Part shown: one piece after another, positions 7,731-15,596 of the stretch
Position numbering within the stretch: position 1 is the stretch's first letter
Layout of the letters: every line of letters starts with the position of its first letter
Assembly: GCA_036557705.1 (NCBI GenBank)
Contig: DATBHB010000087.1
Location: forward strand, 1-64,000
DNA length: 64,000 bases
Direction: 5' to 3'
DNA from: VAZQ01 sp036557705
Lineage (GTDB): Bacteria > Pseudomonadota > Alphaproteobacteria > Rhizobiales > Xanthobacteraceae
Notes under the pieces: model-generated
Databases searched by the model: none
Told to the model about the DNA's origin: nothing
What the model saw: only the letters and a program-made list of their open reading frames with translations
Made by a program: the position numbers and the translations under genes

Positions 7731-8759
7731 TCACTTGCCGGCGACGGCCTTGGCATAGCGATCCGCAATCTCGGGCGGCGTGGATGCGATCTGCTTCACC
7801 ACATTGTCGATCTTCTCGCCGGGAACGATCCCGATCTCCTGCCGGCTCCGCTCGGCGTCGGCGAGGAATTGCGGATCCTTGGCAAGCTCAGCGAAGGCCG
7901 CCCGCAGCAGCGCGACGCGATCCGCGGGGACATCGGGCGGCGCGATGATTGGGCGCGCCGCGAGCTTCTGAGTGAAATGCAGTTGAAGTACCTTCCGATC
8001 GGCTTCGTTTTTCACGTAATCGAGGGCCGATGGCAGATTGCCCAGCTCCGGATCGCGATCGAGCGCGCCCTGGAGGAGCAGCGTGACCTTGTGTTCGCTC
8101 AGCCAACCCGGCCGCACCGATTTGAGACTCGACCAGGACCAGTCGGCGATGCCTTGGACCTCGCCCCGTTCGATCGCGAGCGCAACCTGCGCGGTGGTGT
8201 TGTAACCGGTGACAACCTTGAACCTGGTGCCGATCACCGAATTGTAAAGCCGCGGCGTGGTTTCGGGATCCGCCCCGTTGATGCCGCCGACGATCAACTC
8301 CTGTTCGAACAGATCTTTCGTGGTCCGGTGCGGGGCAGTGTCGTTCCAGGCAAGCGCCACGGCCGTTTCGCTGTTGAGGCTGGCAAGCCAGTGAAACCGT
8401 TCCATTTCGAAGCGAACCCCGGTCGGATAGGTCAATCTGGCGACCAGCACATTGCGCTGGGGAAGCGCAATCACGGTGCCGTCCGACGGTGCCGTATTGT
8501 AGAGATAGTTGCATGCCGCGATGCCGCCGGCAGCAGGCATGTTCTGCACGATGATGGTCGGATGCCCCGGAATGTGCTTGCCGAGATGACGCGACGTGAG
8601 GCGTGCCTGCAGGTCGTAGCCGCCGCCGACGCCGGATCCTACAATGAAGGTGATCGACTTGCCGGCATAGAAATCCTCGGCTCGGGCTGAATGCGACAAC
8701 ACGCCCGCCGCCAGTACCGCAACAACCAAAGAGCACGCACGACAGGGGGAGAAATCCAT
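7731..8759 (-). CDS. Tripartite tricarboxylate transporter substrate-binding protein (TctC/Bug family)
   Basis: A 342-residue periplasmic binding protein with a signal peptide (CSLVVAVLAAGVLSHSARA). The mature start DFYAGKSITFIVGSGVGGGYD and the downstream IIVQNMPAAGGIAACNYLY match the carboxylate-binding loop regions of TctC/Bug proteins. Such proteins capture organic acids for a TctAB membrane pair. No tctA or tctB gene is adjacent, which is common because many alphaproteobacteria carry dozens of orphan Bug genes. The ATG at 8759 was chosen because it places the signal peptide at the N-terminus. Substrate unknown. Confidence 0.88.
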   Translation of the reverse strand: MDFSPCRACSLVVAVLAAGVLSHSARAEDFYAGKSITFIVGSGVGGGYDLQARLTSRHLGKHIPGHPTIIVQNMPAAGGIAACNYLYNTAPSDGTVIALPQRNVLVARLTYPTGVRFEMERFHWLASLNSETAVALAWNDTAPHRTTKDLFEQELIVGGINGADPETTPRLYNSVIGTRFKVVTGYNTTAQVALAIERGEVQGIADWSWSSLKSVRPGWLSEHKVTLLLQGALDRDPELGNLPSALDYVKNEADRKVLQLHFTQKLAARPIIAPPDVPADRVALLRAAFAELAKDPQFLADAERSRQEIGIVPGEKIDNVVKQIASTPPEIADRYAKAVAGK

Positions 8760-8940
8760 TGGTGCCAAGCCGCTGGTTCCCGTATTCTCGGGCAAAGCGT
8801 AACGCCTTCGTCTCGGCCGCGCCAGAACAATTGCGCAGGGCGCCTGAGCGGCCGGATGCCCCATGCGCCCGTACTTCGCACCGCCATAATTGGCTGCCAT
8901 AAGCTTATGGACCGACCGCTCCCGCTTCGATTGTTCTGTC

Positions 8941-9792
8941 ATGCGCCGTCGAACCTTTATTGAAGAACCGCCTTCGCGGCTCGCCATCTGGGCGCTCCGC
9001 ATTGGTTTTTTTTCCCTCGCCGCAACCGTGCTCGCCATCATCATCGTGCGCTCGGGGGTCCTCGAAATTCGGCCTGCCCTCGCAACTGTCGCCGGCGCTC
9101 TCGCGTTCGCGGCGATCGCGGTGCTGCTCGCCTTTGCGGCCTTTGCGGTGATCTGGAAGGACGGTCTCAAGGGGATGGGTTCAGCGGTCGGTGCGATCGC
9201 CATCGGCGTTGGCCTCCTCGCCTATCCGGCCTATCTCGGCATCAAGGGCTATAAACTTCCCTGGATCTACGACATCACGACCGATCCGATCGATCCGCCA
9301 CGCTATGAAGCGCTGGCGCGCATTCGCCCGCGCGACGCCAACCCAATCATCTATGCCGGCCTTTCCGCCGCACAGCAGCAGCGCGCTGCCTATCCTGACA
9401 TCGAACCGCTGGAGGAAGAGGCAAGCCCGAAAGCTGCCTATGACGCGGCTGTTGCCGTCATAACGCGGCGAAAATGGACCGTGCTGCTCAAGCGGCCGCC
9501 CGAGGCCCGCCGCGACGGTCAGATCGAAGCCGTCGCGCGCACGCCGATCCTCGGCTTCCGAGACGATGTCGTCGTGCGGATCCGGGCGATTCCCGACGGT
9601 TCACGCATCGACATGCGCTCATCCTCCCGCTACGGCCGTTTCGATTTCGGCAGCAACGCAAGCCGCATCCGCAAACTCCTCGACGATATCGATGATACCG
9701 TCGGTGAGCAGAAGCCCGAGCCGCCGGTAACGCCTCCGCCGAAGAAACAGAAGGCTCCGCCCAAGGGCAATCAGCCGTCGGCCAGGCGGTAA
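8941..9792 (+). CDS. DUF1499 domain membrane protein
   Basis: A 283-residue protein with three likely membrane helices in the first 110 residues (LAIWALRIGFFSLAATVLAI, ALATVAGALAFAAIAVLL, AVGAIAIGVGLLAYPAYLGI), then a soluble domain (about 120-255). The segment DITTDPIDPPRYEALARIRP and the later RTPILGFRDDVVVRIR and SRIDMRSSSRYGRFDFGSNA are the DUF1499 hallmarks. The tail is Pro/Lys-rich. Its function is not known. The ATG at 8941 is preferred over an upstream TTG at 8890. Its 3' end overlaps the convergent hydrolase gene by 22 bp. Confidence 0.82.
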   Translation: MRRRTFIEEPPSRLAIWALRIGFFSLAATVLAIIIVRSGVLEIRPALATVAGALAFAAIAVLLAFAAFAVIWKDGLKGMGSAVGAIAIGVGLLAYPAYLGIKGYKLPWIYDITTDPIDPPRYEALARIRPRDANPIIYAGLSAAQQQRAAYPDIEPLEEEASPKAAYDAAVAVITRRKWTVLLKRPPEARRDGQIEAVARTPILGFRDDVVVRIRAIPDGSRIDMRSSSRYGRFDFGSNASRIRKLLDDIDDTVGEQKPEPPVTPPPKKQKAPPKGNQPSARR

Positions 9793-10688
9793 TGCGCGTC
9801 GATTGACGGTATGCGGTCGGTCGCCACCTGGCCGCGCGCGACCAGATCTTCGAGGTGGGCGAGCACCGAAAGTCCGGCCGCCCTCGCGAGCCGGGGATCA
9901 AGTCCGACATAGATGGCGCACACAAGCGTGGGGATATCGGCGGCGCCCTCGCTGAGCCGTCGCAGGATCGCCTGCTCGCGGGCGCGGCGATGCCGAATGT
10001 AATGCTCAACGAACCGAGGCGCGTCCCTTACCGGGCCCCCGTGCCCCGGCAAGTAGATTGTTTCCGCTCGGCGCGCGAGCTTGGCGAGTGAGGCCATATA
10101 GTCGCTCATGGCGCCGTCGGGAGGCGCAACAACCGGCGTCGACCAGGCCATGACATGATCGCCCGAAAACAGCATGTCGGACCCGGAAACGGCATAGGCC
10201 ATGTGATTGGCGGTGTGGCCCGGCGTTGCAATTGCCTCGATCCGCCAACCGGGCGCTTCGATGACGTCGCCGTCGCCAAGCGTCATGTCAGGCACGAACT
10301 CGAGGTCGCCGGACGAATCGAGCCGTGGGGCTTCGCCCACGTGGAGCGCACGCGCCGGACGATGCCGGCCCTCGCCGCAGGTCCGTGCGCCGGTTATCGC
10401 TTTGATCCGTGCAGCAGCGGGCGAATGGTCGCGATGCGTATGGGTGACCGCGATGTGGGTCACGGTCTCGCCGCGCACAGCCTCCAGAAGTGCAGCAATG
10501 TGAGCTTCATCGAGCGGACCCGGATCGATGATTGCAACCTGACCCTTCCCGACGATGTAGCTGACTGTCCCCTTGAAGGTGAAAGGCCCCGGATTGTTGC
10601 AGAGAAGCCGGCGCACACCCGGACGCAGCTCTTCAACCTTTCCGGGCAGAAGATCGAACGTCTTGTCGAACGGAATGTCGTCTGTCAT
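9771..10688 (-). CDS. Metallo-beta-lactamase fold hydrolase with C-terminal helical domain (LACTB2-like)
   Basis: The 305-residue protein has the binuclear-metal motif THTHRDHSP (HxHxDH), the downstream TPGHTANHMAY, SGDHVMAW and the final YLPGHGGPV histidine. The C-terminal part (REQAILRRLSEGAADIPTLV to VATDRIPSIDAHYRL) resembles the winged-helix tail of LACTB2-type hydrolases, some of which cut RNA or thioesters. The substrate cannot be deduced. The start ATG at 10688 precedes DDIPFDKTFDLLPGKVEEL. It ends against the convergent DUF1499 gene. Confidence 0.87.
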   Translation of the reverse strand: MTDDIPFDKTFDLLPGKVEELRPGVRRLLCNNPGPFTFKGTVSYIVGKGQVAIIDPGPLDEAHIAALLEAVRGETVTHIAVTHTHRDHSPAAARIKAITGARTCGEGRHRPARALHVGEAPRLDSSGDLEFVPDMTLGDGDVIEAPGWRIEAIATPGHTANHMAYAVSGSDMLFSGDHVMAWSTPVVAPPDGAMSDYMASLAKLARRAETIYLPGHGGPVRDAPRFVEHYIRHRRAREQAILRRLSEGAADIPTLVCAIYVGLDPRLARAAGLSVLAHLEDLVARGQVATDRIPSIDAHYRLADG

Positions 10689-10718
10689 CGTTGAAGTGGC
10701 GACAAACAATCTGCTGAC

Positions 10719-10934
10719 GTCATCCTGAGGCGCGAGCGCGTCCCCCTTCGGACGCGCGAGCCTCGAAGGATGAGGCGCGAGTACGCAATCGCTTGATTGC
10801 GTACGAGCCTCGAAGGATGACGGCCGCCAAAGTGCGAGACCTGGGGCGTTCATCCTTCGAGGCCCGCGCGCCATAGCGCGTCCAAGACGCGCGTAAACGC
10901 GCTTGAGAAGCGCGCGGGCGCCTCAGGATGACGG
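10719..10934. repeat. Dispersed CATCCTTCGAGG / CCTCAGGATGAC palindromic repeat cluster, copy 1
   Basis: Several inverted copies of a short unit fill this gap: GTCATCCTGAGGCGCGAG at 10719, CCTCGAAGGATGA twice (about 10761 and 10811), CATCCTTCGAGGC at about 10852 and CGCCTCAGGATGACGG at the right end. A perfect inner palindrome (GTACGCAATCGCTTGATTGCG) is also present. Related clusters lie at 21565-21690, 28697-28892 and 29930-30133. No gene is seen in the interval. Confidence 0.8.
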
Positions 10935-10966
10935 GAAACACAGAGTCACTCGCGGCCACCAATCTG

Positions 10967-11935
10967 TCATTCCAGCTTTACGCCGCCGGTCTTGATCACC
11001 TTCTCCCATTTTTCCGTTTCCTCGCCGATCAGCTTGCCGAAATCGGCGGGCGAACCTGGAATTAGCATGCCTCCAAGATCGGCAAGCCGCGACCTGATCC
11101 CCGGGTCCGCCAAGGCGGCATTGACCTCCTTGTTGAGCTTCTCGATGATTTCCGGCGGGGTGCCCTTCGGCGCGCTCATGCCGAAAAATGCGCTCGCCTC
11201 ATAACCCGGCACTGTCTCGCCCACTGTTGGGACGTCTGGAAGAGAGTCCGATCGTTTTGCGGTCGTCACCCCGAGCGCCCGCAACTCTCCGGCCTGAATA
11301 TGCGGCAGCGATGAGGGCATGTTGTCGAACATGACCTGGTCAGTCCCGCTTATGAGGTCGGTGAGCGCCGGTGCTGATCCTCGATACGGCACGTGGGTCA
11401 TGGTGACGCCGGTCAACATCTTGAACAGTTCTCCGGAGAGATGGATCGAGGTGCCTGTGCCTGAACTCGCCCAGTTGATTTTGCCTGGATTGGATTTGGC
11501 ATAGCTGATGAACTCAGCGACGGTTCTCGCTGGGACTGACGGATTGACCTCCATGACGTTCGGCACTCGAATGAAACCGGCAACCGGGGCAGTATCTCTG
11601 ATGAAGTTGAAGGACAGCCTGGCATAGAGCGTCGCATTGATTGCATTCGCCGGATTGGTGAGCAGCAGCGTGTAGCCGTCGGGGGCAGCGCGGATCACGG
11701 CTTCCGTGCCGATGTTGTTTCCGGCTCCCGATTTGTTCTCGATGATGAACTGCTGGCCGAGGCGTTGGCTCAGCCGCTGGCCGATGATTCGCGCAACGAT
11801 GTCGGTGCTGCCGCCGGGCGGATAGCCCACGACCCAGCGAACCGGCCGGGTCGGATAGTCGAGCGCCAAGGCGCCCGCAATCCCTCCCGCCAAGAACGTG
11901 CAGGCCATGGCCAGAGCGATAATGTGGCGTTGCAT
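10967..11935 (-). CDS. Tripartite tricarboxylate transporter substrate-binding protein (TctC/Bug family)
   Basis: A classic 322-residue Bug protein: signal peptide MQRHIIALAMACTFLAGGIA, then DYPTRPVRWVVGYPPGGSTD, GQQFIIENKSGAGNNIGTEA and APDGYTLLLTNPANAIN, the first two carboxylate-binding loops. HVPYRGSAPALTDLISG and the C-terminal segment are also typical. The ATG at 11935 follows AGGGAGA with 5-6 nt spacing. It is alone, without transporter membrane subunits. It shares little sequence with the other Bug protein at 7731-8759, so it is not a recent duplicate. Confidence 0.93.
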   Translation of the reverse strand: MQRHIIALAMACTFLAGGIAGALALDYPTRPVRWVVGYPPGGSTDIVARIIGQRLSQRLGQQFIIENKSGAGNNIGTEAVIRAAPDGYTLLLTNPANAINATLYARLSFNFIRDTAPVAGFIRVPNVMEVNPSVPARTVAEFISYAKSNPGKINWASSGTGTSIHLSGELFKMLTGVTMTHVPYRGSAPALTDLISGTDQVMFDNMPSSLPHIQAGELRALGVTTAKRSDSLPDVPTVGETVPGYEASAFFGMSAPKGTPPEIIEKLNKEVNAALADPGIRSRLADLGGMLIPGSPADFGKLIGEETEKWEKVIKTGGVKLE

Positions 11936-12092
11936 GGGGTTCTCCCTGTGTGCGGCCGACAAGACAGGCATGCGCTGCTTTTAAAATATAGCGAAGCGCC
12001 GCCTGATGGGCAAAAATTGCCTTGCGCTGCCAAGCCGAGGGCCGAGGCGCTATAAGCTCAACAGGCGCGCCAGGCGCGCAAAGGCACTCTGC

Positions 12093-12791
12093 ATGCTGAC
12101 CTACGCGATCGGCGATATCCACGGCTGTTACCTGCAGCTGCGGGCTCTTATCGGCCACTGCGCGGTGCATTCCGGTGCCGAGAGCCTCCGTTTCATTTTC
12201 ATCGGGGACTACGTGGATCGAGGTCCGAACAGCGCGGAGGTCGTGCGCTTCCTGATGAAGATCCAAGCCGATGCGCCGGATCGAATAGGCTGCCTGCGCG
12301 GCAATCACGAAGCAATGTTGATTGAGGCCGCCAACGGCGGAGATGAACTCACCTGGATCCTCAACGGCGGCGATGCCACGCTGGAAAGCTATGGGATTAC
12401 GGCTGCGGCCGAAATCCCCGCCGAGCACCTCGCCTGGTTCGAAGCGCTTCCGCTCACGATCAGTGACGACAGGCGCTTCTTCGTGCATGCCGGCATAAAG
12501 CCCGGAATACCCCTCGACCGGCAGCGCCCGGAACTAATGCTCTGGATCCGCGAACCATTTCTGTCCGATACGCGCGATCACGGCCGCTACATTGTTCACG
12601 GTCACACGCCAACCGAGACCGGTCAGGTCGAACTACGTCCCAACCGGCTCAATATCGACACCGGCGCCTGTTATGGCGGACCCCTTACGGCTGCGGTGTT
12701 CGATGAGGTCTCGACCGGTCCACTGGCCTTCATTACCGATGAAGGCGAGATTGTACCTGCGTCGCCAAACAGTGAATCGCCCAAGGTGTGA
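12093..12791 (+). CDS. Metallophosphatase family serine/threonine phosphatase (ApaH/PrpA-like)
   Basis: The 232-residue protein carries the calcineurin-like metallophosphoesterase signature in order: GDIHG (residues 7-11), FIGDYVDRGPNS, LRGNHEAML, and the later histidines in FVHAGIKPG and IVHGHTP. This layout is that of bacterial PrpA/ApaH-type enzymes, which act on phosphoserine/threonine or dinucleoside polyphosphates; which applies here is not clear. The ATG at 12093 follows AAAGG. Its last 121 bp overlap the 3' end of a convergent DUF2304 gene. Confidence 0.88.
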   Translation: MLTYAIGDIHGCYLQLRALIGHCAVHSGAESLRFIFIGDYVDRGPNSAEVVRFLMKIQADAPDRIGCLRGNHEAMLIEAANGGDELTWILNGGDATLESYGITAAAEIPAEHLAWFEALPLTISDDRRFFVHAGIKPGIPLDRQRPELMLWIREPFLSDTRDHGRYIVHGHTPTETGQVELRPNRLNIDTGACYGGPLTAAVFDEVSTGPLAFITDEGEIVPASPNSESPKV

Positions 12792-13144
12792 AGCGCCGCG
12801 ACCTGCACGCGCTCCTCGGCACTCAATGGGGAACGCACATTGGCGATCGCCAGCTCTCGGGCCAGGATGGTGATCTGCTCCAGCTGGATGCGCAGCTTGA
12901 GATGCAGGTTGAGCAGGACGAGCAGGCTGATAACGACCCAGATGTAGAGCATGAGATCGACGCCGCGCCCGATGCCGACGAGAGCTGCAATCCGTGTCGC
13001 ATGGGCCGGTACCCAGACGAAATAGAGCGCGGTAGCTGCAGCCAGCATGGATAGCAGTCCGATAGCCGGGGCGCGGCGATACTCCATGAATGCGTAAAGC
13101 AGAACGAAAGTCAGCAAGCCGGTGAGAATGATTTGCGCGATCAT
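12671..13144 (-). CDS. DUF2304 membrane protein
   Basis: The protein has 157 residues with three membrane helices (IILTGLLTFVLLYAF, IGLLSMLAAATALYFVW, VDLMLYIWVVISLLVLLNLH) and a short LKLRIQLEQITILARELAI segment. This is the DUF2304 pattern, usually found beside polyprenyl-phosphate glycosyltransferases. Its ATG overlaps the stop of the upstream glycosyltransferase gene (ATGA), so the two are translationally coupled. The last about 40 residues are encoded antisense to the convergent phosphatase gene and have low complexity, so they are probably an unselected tail. Confidence 0.85.
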   Translation of the reverse strand: MIAQIILTGLLTFVLLYAFMEYRRAPAIGLLSMLAAATALYFVWVPAHATRIAALVGIGRGVDLMLYIWVVISLLVLLNLHLKLRIQLEQITILARELAIANVRSPLSAEERVQVAALHTLGDSLFGDAGTISPSSVMKASGPVETSSNTAAVRGPP

Positions 13145-13830
13145 CGGTGCAGCCTTTGCGTCGACAAATCGACCAGGATGGCAAGCGAGTCGCCGAGCGT
13201 CTGTCCTTTGGCAAGCGAATAGGCGGTGTATTCGACGGTGACCGGCACCTCGACCCAGGAAAGACCGCTCCGGGCGATCTGGTCCAGAAACTCCGAGGCA
13301 TGCGCCATGCGGTTCTGCCGCAATGAGATCCGGCTTGCGCCACGGCGGGTCATGGCGCGCAATCCGTTATGCGTGTCGCTGAGGTGTAACCCGGTGGTGA
13401 GACAAGTGAACCAGGTTGCCGCCTTGAGCAGGATGCGGCGTGAGAACGGAAGATCGATCGTGGCTCCAAGAAAGCGGCTGCCAAGCGCAAAATCGGCGCC
13501 ATGCCTGTCGAGGGCCGCAAGCAAGCCGGCAATATCCTGCGCCCGGTGCTGGCCGTCGGCGTCAAAGGTGACGATGTAATCGGTATCGTGGCGAAGAGCG
13601 TATTCGATGCCGGTTTGCAGGGCAGCTCCCTGGCCGAGATTGATCGGATGCCGCAGCACGACAGCCCCGGCCGCGCCGGCCGCGCGCCCGGTATTGTCGC
13701 GCGATCCATCGTCGATCACGACAGGCAGGTATCCGCGCCGCTTCACGTCGGCGATCACGCGGCCAATGACCTCGGCCTCGTTATACGCGGCGATTACGAT
13801 CAACACCCGCAGAGACGATTGCGACGGCAT
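13141..13830 (-). CDS. Family 2 glycosyltransferase (polyprenyl-phosphate sugar transferase type)
   Basis: A 229-residue GT-A fold enzyme: LIVIAAYNEAEVIGRVI, VVIDDGSRDNT, HPINLGQGAALQTGI and the metal-binding VTFDADGQH match dolichyl- or undecaprenyl-phosphate mannosyl/glucosyltransferases. It has no membrane helix of its own; the coupled DUF2304 protein probably supplies the membrane partner. The expected product is a lipid-linked sugar for a cell-surface glycan. The substrate sugar is not known. Confidence 0.9.
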   Translation of the reverse strand: MPSQSSLRVLIVIAAYNEAEVIGRVIADVKRRGYLPVVIDDGSRDNTGRAAGAAGAVVLRHPINLGQGAALQTGIEYALRHDTDYIVTFDADGQHRAQDIAGLLAALDRHGADFALGSRFLGATIDLPFSRRILLKAATWFTCLTTGLHLSDTHNGLRAMTRRGASRISLRQNRMAHASEFLDQIARSGLSWVEVPVTVEYTAYSLAKGQTLGDSLAILVDLSTQRLHR

Positions 13831-13893
13831 ATGACTGCGCTAACCAGAGCGCCCGATGACAAAAATAACGTCGGCTGCCCGACTCGGAGCGCA

Positions 13894-14262
13894 TTACCCC
13901 GCCACGAGAACAAGGCCGCAAAAAATCAGACCGATTCCAATAATCAGTCGGGTAGAAATCGGTTCCACAAAAACAAAAGCGCCGAGCAACGGAGTCGCGG
14001 CGAAAGCCAGAGCAACGAAGATATAGGCGCGCGATAAGGGCGTGAAGCTCAAAATCCATACCCACAGCACGGCGAGTGCGGCGTAGAGCAGAACTGCCGA
14101 GACGAAGAAGCCGTTGGCGAGCATTGCAAACAGGCGTTCGCCGGGCCGAGCCTCGGCGGCCGCACGCAAAGCCGCCACCTTGAAGAGCAGCTGGCCTCCG
14201 GTCATGGCTCCCGCATAGCCGATCAGAATCGCGATTTGAGCAAGCGATAGACCTTCATTCAT
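13894..14262 (-). CDS. Small EamA/SMR-type membrane transporter (ArnE/ArnF-like)
   Basis: A 122-residue protein with four predicted membrane helices and the terminal FVALAFAATPLLGAFVFVEP followed by LIIGIGLIFCGLVLV, the half-size EamA or SMR layout. ArnE/ArnF-type members flip a lipid-linked sugar across the inner membrane. Its position between a glycosyltransferase and a methyltransferase supports a flippase role, but this is inference. Seven bases separate it from the upstream methyltransferase gene. Confidence 0.82.
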   Translation of the reverse strand: MNEGLSLAQIAILIGYAGAMTGGQLLFKVAALRAAAEARPGERLFAMLANGFFVSAVLLYAALAVLWVWILSFTPLSRAYIFVALAFAATPLLGAFVFVEPISTRLIIGIGLIFCGLVLVAG

Positions 14263-14268
14263 GCCGGC

Positions 14269-15105
14269 TTACCCTTTGCGCAACACGACGCGCATCGCGT
14301 CGAACAGGTTGACAGGCAATCCCAGGCGGCTCGCCGCCGGCGGACTTGCCGGACGCATGCCGAGCATGCGTCCGATTTGAAACAGGACGAGCGACATCGG
14401 CACGACCTTCCAGGGATGTCCCGAAGATTCGAGGTGAAGATCAAGCCGACGCGCCAGATGCTCCATGCTCGCCAAGGTGAAATACCAGAGATGCTGCGGC
14501 GGCGTCATCAGCCGCCAATGCGCGCCGGCGAGCCTGGCAGTGAGCGACGCAAAATCGCCGGTCGTAATCACGACGATACCACCAGGATTGAGGTGCTGGG
14601 CGCAGAGCGACAATGTTTTGTCCGGGGCCGGCAGGTGCTCGATGACGTCAAGGAGGACGATGACGTCCATCATGCCCAAGCGCGCAAGCGTCGCTGCTTC
14701 GGCGATGCCGGTGAGCACGTTGAGCCCGTTCTGCCGCGCATGGCGGGCAGCATCATCCGAGATTTCGATGCCGGCGACATCGAAATGCCGCCGTGCCTCC
14801 TGCAGAAAGAAACCATAGGCGCAGCCGATGTCGAGCAGGCGGCCGGCGGGCTTGCGCCTGCGGATTAATTCGACGGTGCGGGCGAATTCGCGTCGCAAAA
14901 CCGGCTCGGCTCCGCGGTAATCCGCATAGCCGTCGCTGTGCCCGCCCGAGAAATAATCGCGGTTGTAATAAGCCTCGGGTTCGAACGCCGTCGTCTGGGC
15001 CCGGCCTAGCCCGCATCCCCCACACTTGAGAATGTCGCAGCCGTTCTTGCGATAGAGGAAGCGATGCTCTGTGGCACAACCGCAGGCCGGGCAGGAGAGT
15101 TGCAT
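14269..15105 (-). CDS. Class I SAM-dependent methyltransferase with N-terminal zinc ribbon
   Basis: The 278-residue protein starts with a four-cysteine zinc ribbon (CPACGC at residues 5-10, CGGCGLG at about 28-34). Next come a tyrosine-rich YYNRDYFSGGHSDGYADY segment and a Rossmann methyltransferase core: LLDIGCAYGFFLQEA (motif I), VAGIEIS (motif II) and VIVLLDVIEHLPAP. The last 70 residues are amphipathic. This architecture is frequent in O-antigen and exopolysaccharide loci, where it methylates sugars. It is the first gene of the leftward glycan operon 15105-12671. Confidence 0.88.
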   Translation of the reverse strand: MQLSCPACGCATEHRFLYRKNGCDILKCGGCGLGRAQTTAFEPEAYYNRDYFSGGHSDGYADYRGAEPVLRREFARTVELIRRRKPAGRLLDIGCAYGFFLQEARRHFDVAGIEISDDAARHARQNGLNVLTGIAEAATLARLGMMDVIVLLDVIEHLPAPDKTLSLCAQHLNPGGIVVITTGDFASLTARLAGAHWRLMTPPQHLWYFTLASMEHLARRLDLHLESSGHPWKVVPMSLVLFQIGRMLGMRPASPPAASRLGLPVNLFDAMRVVLRKG

Positions 15106-15307
15106 CTACGAATGGCGCTCCTCCTTCGCGGGCGGAGGAGCCTTCGAGCCGACGGGGGACGACGGCGGCGCGAGAGGCAGCATGACGCTGCGCACGGCTT
15201 CGAGCCAGGTCATGCAAGCGCGCCGTGCAGCAGCCTTGCTCGATCCCTTGAATTTCGACAGTGGATGCCTCCATCTCAAAGCGAAACACCGCTGCGTGCA
15301 GTTGACG

Positions 15308-15562
15308 ATGACTGATGATCTGACCACTAAAATTGTTGCCTGGGCAACCGAGACAGCTAGATACGCAGCGGCGCTTCCGTCAAGAGAGCGGCGCGAATCC
15401 TATCTGGCCGAGCGCCACCGGGAACTCCTGGCGGGAGCGATGGCGGAAGGGGCGCCCGAAGCCGATGCGCTTGTGCTGGCGGACGGATGCGTCAATGCGG
15501 CGCGACGGATCATGACGGAATTGCTGGCGCAGCGCGCCGGCGTCCCGCAGGGACACGCTTAA
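15308..15562 (+). CDS. Hypothetical small acidic protein
   Basis: Eighty-four residues beginning MTDDLTTKIVAWATETARYA, rich in Ala, Arg and Glu and predicted all-helical (RERRESYLAERHRELLAGAM, ALVLADGCVNAARRIMTELL). It has no signal peptide or membrane segment. I do not recognise a family. The ATG at 15308 gives a compact frame; longer readings start inside the upstream intergenic sequence. It lies between the divergent glycan operon and the convergent malQ. Confidence 0.6.
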   Translation: MTDDLTTKIVAWATETARYAAALPSRERRESYLAERHRELLAGAMAEGAPEADALVLADGCVNAARRIMTELLAQRAGVPQGHA

Positions 15563-15596
15563 CGCCATTCCCCTCATAGTAAGTGCGCCACCGGTT

